Source: Hymenoscyphus infarciens (Eukaryota > Ascomycota > Leotiomycetes > Helotiales > Helotiaceae). Taken from it: a stretch of 64,000 bases of DNA. Positions 55,354-64,000 of this stretch are shown piece by piece. The stretch spans positions 1-64,000 of the forward strand of contig LLCB01000118.1 of NCBI GenBank assembly GCA_001414345.1. Direction: 5' to 3'. The notes below the pieces were generated by a model that made no database searches, had not been told where the DNA came from, and worked only from the letters and a program-made list of their open reading frames with translations. The position numbers and the translations under genes are program-made. Every line of letters starts with the position of its first letter. The first letter of the stretch is position 1.

Positions 55354-56761
55354 GTTGCTTGTAGTTTAGAGAAGGTGAGGGAGGAGACGCGACGGGAGTG
55401 ACTCGGCAGGAAAGGACAGAACAGGACCTCTTGAGAACTGGAAATTACTCGTGAAGCAGTGCGTGAATTGACCAAAAAACCAAGAAAAAGGAGACCACGG
55501 AATTGGGCGCCCAGGAGGAGACAAATATAAATCCTTCAGTCCTTCAGCCCCATGCCGGCTTATTTTAAAACCCATAGGCGAAGCTCAACAGACCCAAAAG
55601 GGACACACGCACTAGGGGGAAAAGGGGGTCCCCCAGCCACATTCCCCTCTCTGATAGGGTGAATTTGCGCGAACTTACACTTTGCGGGGCGCAACGTTAG
55701 CCCGTTCGATCACCGTCAGCCTGAGCCATCGTTGCACATTTCCTGCAAGTTGCAAGTTGCAAGTTGCACAGTTGGAGGTTTGCTGATGCTGTGGAAAGGG
55801 GCGACGGGTGGAAGAGATCTTCAGTTGAATCGAGAAGTTTGGAAAGCCACGCCATTGAAGACGAATACAGGAATGAAAAGGAAAAAGAATGAAGTTGTTG
55901 TTGACTTTCTTTCTTTCTCCACATGCGGACGAAACCCTTGGACCCCTTGCCAAGGGCTGCTGCACAAGCGTTGCTGGAAATTTGGAGCTGAGAACGACTC
56001 AGCCAACCACGCAAAATCATCACCAACGAACCAGCAATCTGGAGAAGGGAAGGGGGTGGGGATGGGACCACTCGGTTGAGTTCATCAGGGAACCACTTCG
56101 TGACATGACTGGAACACTGTACGAAGGTAACCCGTCTACCTGTCCTGTCACCCCAAATGTGCTGGGAAGAACCAGGCAAGTGTGAAGGGAAACGTGATGC
56201 CTAGATATGCGCACGCCGCTTAGCGAGACATGAACTATATAAATGTCAACAATAGGAGTTGTCCCTTGGGTCGAAGCTTTTCTAGTCAAATTAAAGTTAT
56301 CGAAATGTTTTCTAGTTGGAGAGCTGACTAAATTCTGACTAGATTGACGGGAAAGCGATGGCGAGTCGGCGACTGGAGGAGATTTTAGATAGGGTGGTGG
56401 GATCAGCACTGCAACCCCGATTTTCGGAACGAGATCTAGAACTAGCTGGAGGCCTAGAACTTCTACCGAATCACGAGAATCGTGTCCAACATCGAAAAAT
56501 TATGAGTGGTGTGAGAAGTTGAACAAATGACTACTGAGTACGGGGATACGGAATAAAAAGTGCCAAAAAATTCAGAAAAGGCGTGAATAAGGAAGGAGGT
56601 ACAATCACGTGCTACAATACGTCATCCTGTTTAGGCCTCAGTTATATCACCCCTCTACACATTGTATGTCTTTCTACAAAAACATCATACCATCACTCAT
56701 CAACAGAACAACTCTTCGATACCAATACAAACCCTTTACAACCACCAAAACAACCTTCAAC
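55354..56761. other. Intergenic region with GCAAGTT triplet repeat
   Basis: About 1.4 kb between divergent genes. It contains a short direct repeat (GCAAGTT, three adjacent copies, about 55745-55767). ORFs on both strands mirror each other and appear non-coding. A CACGTG motif (56607) lies about 150 nt and a TATATCA word about 115 nt before the I78 inhibitor start. Confidence 0.45.
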
Positions 56762-57106
56762 ATGCCTCTCGTCGTTCCAGGAATCACATCGGAGGGTGGC
56801 GACAAGACCGAGCAATGGAGCAACAAACTAGTTGGCAAGAAACTTGGAGATACCTCTGATTCTATTGTACGTCGTCCCTCAGATGTGTTTCCCGCGTAGA
56901 ATCTCACACTTTACAGACCTTCGCCAAAACCGAACTTCCAAAGGAAACTCGCATCATCGAGAAGGGATCTATCGTCACCAAGGATTTCAACCCAGAGAGG
57001 TAGGCACCCTTTATTGACTATGTAGAGGGGTATCATGCTGACTTGACGCAGATTGAATATTCACTTGAAGGAAGATGGAACTGTTTCTCATGTAAATCAC
57101 CAATAG
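56762..57106 (+). CDS. I78-family serine protease inhibitor
   Basis: Small cytosolic-type inhibitor related to Aspergillus elastase inhibitors (AFUEI/AFLEI, family I78). Three exons, 56762..56866, 56917..56999 and 57052..57106, give 80 aa. Introns are 50 and 52 nt with GT..AG ends. The exon joins rebuild the family blocks: MPLVVPGITSEGGDKTEQWS, KLVGKKLGDTSDSI, KETRIIEKGSIVTKDFNPER and LNIHLKEDGTVSHV. Length is typical (about 70-80). There is no signal peptide, although Aspergillus relatives are recovered from culture fluid. No protease gene lies next to it. The start context (TCAACATGCC) is good. Confidence 0.88.
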
Positions 57107-60100
57107 GCTGATCGTCGAGTGAATGGACTGATGATGATTTACGAGGTCACGTTTCATTAGGGTTGCATACCATACTCAAGCTTGGGGAAGGAACATAATG
57201 AAATTCCACATTTGATATTTCTTTTTGTCTTGGGTGTCTGTTATCCAAGCTGTTGATTCGTAGCTGTTGGTTCTACGCTTCAGTGTTTCATTATGGGAAG
57301 CCCCCTTGTGAGAATTTCGAGGCAAGAGGCAGGTATTACTCTTCTGTCAACGCTCTTTTTTATTCGACGAGTTGAATCTTTGTCGCCCTCGCGTTGAAGA
57401 TTGCAAGAATACAGCTCTTTGGCTAGTACCACAATAGTTCGCTCCCACATGAGGCCTTTGTGCAATCTTTTTGTTCAAACCAAATACTAAAAAAGCAGAG
57501 GAATTTCTATAACTTGTACGAGATCTTGCAACTTTCTTCCACTTCTCCACGCCAGTGTTATACTTCCCGTTCACCTCACCGGTCTTTTCTTATTGCTCAC
57601 ATGCCACCTTGCTAACATGTCTATATGCAGTTGTAAAGCAATGAGAAAGGAAAGTCCGAAGTTTTGTTTTGACAAGTCACTTTCTCTTACTTCTGGGAGC
57701 GAGAGGAGATTCTTGCCGTCGAAACTTCTGCTGTTGTCGAGTTCCTCGTTTTCTGGCATCTGAAATGTGACTTCCTACTGACCGGATAGACCAGTGGTCA
57801 TCATTTGGTGCTTCGGAGGATTCCACAACGTTAGCTAATCGCAATGTGCGGAGTTTTTTTTCCTTCACCGGGAAGAATAGAACTTCGTGGGTTGGGGGAA
57901 AATTGATATTGATAAAACATAACATGACGTGGCTCGTTGCTTAAATTGACAGTCTCCTGACAGCGGGGGAAAAGTGATCTCGGTAAAATGACAAGGTTGC
58001 TATTTCAACGGTAGAATTCGATTATCGCAAAGTCCTACCACTGGCTGATTAGCTCTCTTACACTGTTAAATGTCTACTTACTTCTCTCATTGCTTTCAAG
58101 GGTAAGTCCAACAAGTAAGATGACCAAGTTCTTAGAATCCGAGCACGATATAAGGGAAGCTTCTACTCTAGTGTTGAGGGTTAGTAGCAACGAAGCTATT
58201 TATTCGAGACTTCCGTTGAATTCATACACCAGATGTAATCTTACCTGAGAAATGTATTTTTGGAAATGCAACGTGATTAAGCTATCTCACGCTCTTCCAG
58301 AAGATGAGATGGTAAAATGAGATAGAGAGAAACCCGTGGCCACTTCCTTGAAAGGGATGAGCAGTTTCCAAATCCTTGACCTCTCTTCTTTCACCAGAAA
58401 CACAAGTAGCAGGAGTCGGAGTAGCAAGAATGTTTTTAGTCAGTCAGATGGGGAGAATGATGATTAAATCAAAAGTTACCTCGACAGTCATATTGGCAGA
58501 CAGCTAAGAAATGAAACCATACCTGAAGAGTGGTATGTTGGTGCAATACTAGTAATACCAAGGATTGAAATGAACCAAGCTATTTGAGGCGAAACGAGGG
58601 GTTTCGACATGGTATCTTTGTACTAGTTGAGTAGTCAATGGAATGCTGTTTCTTGAATTCTATGGGAAAGTAGACAGCAAGTTTGTAAGTGCCGGCGTTG
58701 AGCTACAAGGGCCCTATGCTGACTATCACTTCAATATATTTGAGTCCGTGAACGATAAACAATCCCCGTCTTAAATTATAACTATTTTTATTTTAGAAAA
58801 AGAATAAATGCCGAAGTTAGTCATCGAGAAAGCCATGGTATTATGAGTAAATGAGATGGCAGACCCCAACAAGGCTTACAGATACCATTTGTCTCCCTTA
58901 GATTTTCCCTAAATTTTCCTTCAAAGCTCGTCACCATCAGTCCGTCATGAAGAGAACAATAGAAGCAAACACAAACCATGAAGAATGGTTATGTCTGAAA
59001 GCAGGGCTTCCCCAAGCTTTATTTAAGCTACAAGAATGGGTCGATGAATAGGTGTTTGATATCTAGTACTGGCACCTAAAATAAAACAAACTGGTCCGAT
59101 GTCTTGCCTACCAGACTCAAATACGATTGAGTACATGATCAAGATCTTTATTCCAAAAAGACTCCTTAGTAAACAAACATGGCAGCAGCCGAGATCCACG
59201 AGATAGTATTCCATGTTCAATAACCCGTTGCGGATTCAGAAACGATATTCAGCAGGGAGCCAGATATTTATACTTCGACTATATAGCCAGTGTCCTACTT
59301 ATTCGCTGAGAAGCATGGAGAGGGCAAAGCTATAAGACTATACTAGAGTATAAGTTTCTAGACGATGTAATTTTCAATACTAAAAATCTCTAAAATACAC
59401 TATAAATGCTCTTCTCTAGTACTCTAAAATCATACTAAAATTATGTTTACTAACGAGGCTAATCTCTAAACCGAGTATTCAACTATAAGTGTTCTATATA
59501 ATAATTAATAATACTCTACTAGTTCTTAAAATAAGTAGGCTTAATATAGACTAAGTATAATTCTCTAGATTTTATAAGATTTTATATATAAAATCGGCTT
59601 AAATGCCTAATATTCTACTATAACTAACTTTAACTAGATATAAAATAAAGCATAGAAATCTTAAAACTTAATTCTAAGAATATAAAAGATAGATAACTTA
59701 ATTCTAAGTATAGTTTATATATATATTATATATTTAATAACTCACTATAGAAGATGTAGTTCTATACGCCGAGTAGTATGTTTTACCTGTTTTTAGTGTA
59801 AAAAGTCTAAAAAAGCCGCATCGTATGGAAACTTATGCTCCGAAACTATACTTAGTCATCGGCAAAGCAAGACCTAACTTCATTCATTGTCGAAGAGATA
59901 TTTGTTATCGAATAATTACTACGACTTGCAGGTGGGTTCTTTCCCGAGGATTTTAGCGATTGTAAATGCGACTCTGAAGTTTTCCACATTCCCTCAGCTA
60001 ATATGCTTTAAAGTCTTTGGGGCCTCAATAACTTCCGGCACGATGAGTGATAATCCCGTCTCTACTTCTACGTTAGCTAAAGTCTCTATTAAGAAGCGAG

Positions 60101-63100
60101 CTTACTATAAGACGTAATAAACTATGATTATATAGAGGTAGAGCTTAAGTCTATAATTTAGAAGTTAATTTCTTCAAAATAGTAGTTTATATAGGTATAT
60201 ATAAGCAAATCTTAAGGCTTGATACCTCTCCTATATGTTAACTTTCGCTTTAATTAAAAGTAAGATTAACTATTCGAATTTGTAATTTCGAAACACTAGG
60301 AGCATTTACACTCTAAAATAAACTTACGTAGCAATGTTAGTACGGTGTCCAAAGAATAGAGAGGGATGATCAGTGTTTGAGTGTCTAGCTAAGATAGTAA
60401 GGATGCGGCAATTTACTGATGCAAACTAAACAGCTCGAGGCACCGACTAAACCAAAAGCCTATAGCAGAAGCAAGTACCTTTAAAGTCGATTTCTTACAC
60501 TGACGAAAGATTTTGCATTGTTGAATAATTACTAGAACGCACGGCCGGGCTCTTCGTTGAGGACTATATTAACTGTAACTTCACGTCCTCCTACCTTTCG
60601 AGCGAGCTGTTTCGCGAGTACAGCAACATAGTCGTTTGTTGTAAGTAGTGTACGTTGTCCCCAGAAAAAGGAGAAGAAGTTCAAATTTCTTCGCTTTGGC
60701 ATAACCTTAACTATTAAGAACGTAAGAGAGACAGACTTTTCTCTAGGTACACCTGCCTTTTACACGTAATGTGCGGAAATACTTAGGACAATTACTTTTG
60801 TTTTCAAAAAACATTTAGAACAATCTAGGCTTTCAGTTGGAAATCTTCAGACTTTCTTGAAGAATGAAATACGAGGGGGAGGTCGCGAGTGGAATCATAC
60901 AAGTGGTTGAAAGTCGAGAACTTGGTGAAGAGTGTAAAGAGCTACTAGTGAAGACTATGTCGACTTCATGGGGTTTGATAGCCTAATACGATTCGTAAAA
61001 ATTAGTGTGTGTCAATCAGGTTAACCCCGAGGCGATGGCAATAAGTGCTGACGTGTCAACACACTCAAAATACTCAAAATACACGGTCTGACAAGACTTT
61101 CTATTTCGGTATCTCAGAACCACAAGAAAACAACAACTTCGTATAAATTCTTGTGAATGCAGTCTTTGTAGTCCGGTGAAAAGCACATTGTTGTGATGCG
61201 AAAGTTTAAAGGAAAATTAATCGCGAAACCAATTCCCCAGCATCTCTCCTGAGATTGACGATGTTACATACGTACCTGTCGGAGGGCAACAGATAATTAC
61301 TCACTAAGTTGAATTCGAAACGGTCTGTTTGATAAGGCTTGCTTTAGTACTTGATGCTTTTGGCGCTTTTGGCGGTCAATTTTGTAAAGTGCAAGTCCGA
61401 CTTTCGTTCTCCGCTTGCTGGAGGTTCATATGTGGCCTCAAAGCTAAGATGAGACCACCAGTTATTTGGATTTGGACTATTTTGAAAATGAATCCAAAAC
61501 TCACTCTGTGCTTGTATGGGTGCTTGTGAGGCTTTCATGGAGTTAAATGTTGTTTTGACATCTATAAGGATGTTGACAAGTGTTTTTATCCCAGATACAG
61601 AAGTAAGACACCCGGTCTTTGCTGTCGGGCACTCGTTGTATCAAGCATTGCCCGAAAACCATTGTTCGAGAAGGTTGAGTCGATTTAGAGACTCGATTTA
61701 TTTATTGTTTTAAAACTTCTCGTTCAATGATTACGATTCTCTAAAAAAATCTCGTACAAGAGGAGAAAGGGTGCCGAAGAGTAATGGCCGAACTTCTTAC
61801 GAGGTTGAATCCGTGGTCAGACATGCAATAAAACCCCCCACTTGATATTCTGTGACTTATCATTCAAAACTGAGTGGGCGGAAGAGAATGAGTGGTGGAG
61901 GGGCGATGTTTACTTAAGCGAGAGCTTCTCGTAAATTCTCACCTCTCACCTCGTATTCTTCTCCTAAATCCCTTCAGTAAAAAGGCTGGCTTTTCTCCTA
62001 GTTGACGAGTGTACTTCTAGAGTTCTGAGAAGCTTTTCCCGGTTGTCTTTGTTCAAAATGTTTTGCCAACCAACGTATATGTCATCCAATATACCAAAGA
62101 CTCTCAAATTACCCAACCAACACCATGAAATATTATCATGACTCTGCTTGATTTGAGGTACCCTCTATTGCAAAGTAGGCTGCTTTCTTGTCATCATTTC
62201 AATGTCATATAGCCGTCAATCACCATCATTCAAATTTGGTTCTAAAATATTCTTACACTTGCACTTGAAAGTCTTCGCTATTTCGCTATTGAATGTAAAC
62301 AATCAAGATATCGAGGTATCATGTTCAGCTTAAAGCAATCTCTCCGTTAGTTATATTTTTCTATAAATTCACTGTAGTTTCAACACCAAGTGTTGCTACA
62401 TCTCTCTTGGAAGCACTAAACCACCCGCCTATATATAACTAGTTGCCTTTCCACATTACTCAAAACGCGTTTCCCAACTCTGAATATTCTTCAAGCTCCT
62501 TCTCCGTAAAATAAAAGTTGCTCTATTTCTAGAAGTAAGGATTTGATATAAGCGCTTATATAAGCGCAAGTCAAAGCTTCTTTCAAGCTAAGCGATCTTC
62601 TTGTGGCCGAGTCACCGAGCCATAAAGTGGGTCTCTCTTTTCCGAAACAGGCTAGCGTCGAGACGCTAAAACCTGGATATTTTTCACTCTTACGCTTTGA
62701 CTTTCCCTTTAACCTTTACAACACCTTCTGACACAACGCGATTGACCTTCGAGTTGTTGATTCGCATCTTAATCGAAGGTATTTTCGCGTTCTCTATATC
62801 ACGAATTGAATCGGTAACCTTCTTTCTCCTAGGACTCATACCAAGGGTTGCGTCTACTCTGTCAACCCTGACCCTCGAACATCGACCTCGCCCTTGGCCC
62901 GCCCTTGCAGACATCTCATCCCTTTTAAAGGTACGCCATACTTTTCTTCTATTACTGGAAAGCGTTGGCCGCTCTTGTGGGATACGTTTCCTACCCTTTC
63001 GGGGGTACGGAGTTCGCCATGGATTTGGTGCAACTTTCATTTGTCGCGTTGGATTCAATTTCAGCCTTTACGCTAGCGGGCCACATACGCGATGAATCTC

Positions 63101-63894
63101 GCAATTACCTTTTACCGAGCTGCTTCACTCTTTGTCACCTGATCCAATCATCATCGGGCCGCGCGAGGCAAGCGCAATGGAAATCGCCACTTCCATATGC
63201 CTGCTTAGCGTGCTTTTTATGCATCTGCAGAGCGATCAAGGGCGGTTGATTGGATCAACACTATTGCTCACTCTCTTCATCTCGCTTCATATTTCTTGTC
63301 CAACGCACCTTTCATAAAAGGCCTGCCAAGGGTTTATTGCCTAAGCAGGCATAAGGCTATTCTTAGCGCATTAAACTGTCTCGCTCGCTAGCGTTGTTTG
63401 ACTTTTATAAGCTAGTTCTTATTAACACTCTATATATCCCTGTGCCCTCCCTCTTCTCTCTTTTTTAAACACACTCACTTACCCCCTCGAGCCTTCACAC
63501 TTCCACCATCTGCAGCAACGCGTACCATTCGTCAACGCAGCACCTCTGCACCTCTGCACCTCCCTCCCCTCTGCACTGCACTGCACATATAGCTACGACG
63601 TGCCGAGTCATGAATTGATGCGCGATCAAGTCCGTATGCGACTGCCTCTTTTTTTTTGTTCTTGAGATGCGCGCACGCTTATATATTGGGATTGATGCGA
63701 TGCATCGGCGTCCAATTATTGTTCGGATTAATTGACTAACATTATTTTTCATCGAACAGGTTTCACCTTCGCACGCCTTCTGAGACTGAATCTTTTCATT
63801 CATCTCTGCCCTTTTTGATCGCGACCAGAATCCTCATTTTTCATCAACACGTTCATTCTCCCAGTATCGTTCCGGCGCATGCATCTTGCGCAGG
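57107..63894. other. Gene desert with AT-rich, RIP-like blocks
   Basis: About 6.8 kb with no supportable gene; the longest frames (up to 132 codons at 62690-63095) appear on both strands at the same place and lack domains. 59340-60320 is extremely AT-rich with many TATA/CTAATA words, as in RIP-degraded transposons. 62520-63900 regains normal GC and contains TATA-like and CT-rich stretches (about 63426-63600) that could be the promoter of the gene starting at 63895, or a transposon terminal repeat. Confidence 0.5.
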
Positions 63895-64000
63895 ATGTCT
63901 GATCACGAAATGGAGAATGCGGGCGCTGGTGACGCGACCGACGGGGAGCAGCTGGAGATCGCGACGCCAAAAGGCCAGACTTCTGCCCCATCACGTGACA
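63895..64000 (+). CDS. 5' end of a CDS truncated by the window
   Basis: An ATG at 63895 opens a frame to the last base: MSDHEMENAGAGDATDGEQ and on, acidic then Thr/Pro/Ser-rich (35 residues visible). Upstream, TGACTAAC followed by CAG at 63757-63759 looks like an intron end, and CT-rich/TATA-like sequence lies near 63430, so a spliced 5' leader is plausible. The family is not identifiable. Because a transposon-rich desert precedes it, a retroelement gag-like protein is one possibility; an ordinary nuclear protein is another. Confidence 0.4.
   Translation, partial: MSDHEMENAGAGDATDGEQLEIATPKGQTSAPSRD

Noticed and set aside
55675..56409. Several overlapping frames on both strands (up to 160 codons) between the membrane protein and the I78 inhibitor
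   Set aside because: Frames mirror each other across strands and show no domain, so they reflect stop-poor composition rather than genes.
62690..63095. Overlapping 122- and 132-codon frames on opposite strands
   Set aside because: Mutually antisense frames without domains in a transposon-like region; no start context or splice signals support either.
63133..63890. Possible retrotransposon long terminal repeat beginning TGTCACC
   Set aside because: Only one copy would be visible in the window, no target duplication or primer-binding site can be confirmed, and an ordinary promoter with a 5' intron explains the sequence equally well.

Overview
The window looks like a nuclear segment of a filamentous ascomycete. 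Coding genes carry short introns (41-158 nt, mostly 48-65) with GT..AG ends and CTAAC/CTNAC-type branch sites. The protein set is typical of Pezizomycotina (Ies1, Erg12, Ram2, Sgt2, Tma20, riboflavin synthase, an Argonaute, an I78 protease inhibitor). Protein style suggests Leotiomycetes (Botrytis/Sclerotinia-like), but that placement is inference. Exon structures were built by hand from splice signals plus family knowledge; most were checked by codon arithmetic.

Layout. 0.4-7.3 kb is a compact housekeeping block, all on the + strand: INO80 subunit Ies1, mevalonate kinase, and the farnesyl/geranylgeranyl transferase alpha subunit. The last two are functionally linked, because mevalonate supplies the prenyl groups that Ram2 attaches. 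7.3-9.3 kb is gene-poor. 9.5-15.8 kb holds a Lys/Pro-rich repeat protein, riboflavin synthase, a 526-bp hAT-like MITE with perfect 32-bp inverted ends and an 8-bp target duplication, and a GFA-domain protein. 16.9-20.6 kb holds a PHD-finger protein and a mitochondrial-type CaiB/BaiF CoA-transferase with a predicted 4-nt microexon. 21.1-22.9 kb is a phosphotransferase pseudogene whose stops fall at likely Trp codons. 23.6-27.1 kb is a six-exon, catalytically intact but divergent Argonaute. 28.8-30.2 kb is an F-box/TPR-like protein and 31.5-32.4 kb an acidic unknown protein.

34.7-38.8 kb is a large VPS9/ankyrin/PX-like endosomal protein. 39.26-39.72 kb is a second MITE-like element. 40.2-44.5 kb carries a NodB-family deacetylase, Sgt2 and Tma20. 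45.6-46.25 kb is a decayed tandem array with a ~104-bp period. 47.1-47.7 and 50.4-51.0 kb hold two small unknown genes. 51.7-54.0 kb is a broken NLR-like (NB-ARC/TPR) gene. 54.4-55.4 kb encodes a Cys-rich single-pass membrane protein and 56.76-57.1 kb an I78 protease inhibitor. From 57.1 to 63.9 kb the window is a gene desert with very AT-rich blocks. A CDS of unknown family begins at 63,895 and runs off the end.

The overall picture is conserved housekeeping blocks alternating with AT-rich islands of decayed genes and small transposons. That pattern fits repeat-induced point mutation (RIP) plus RNA silencing, and an Argonaute lies inside the island-rich half. I found no tRNA, rRNA or CRISPR that I could support.
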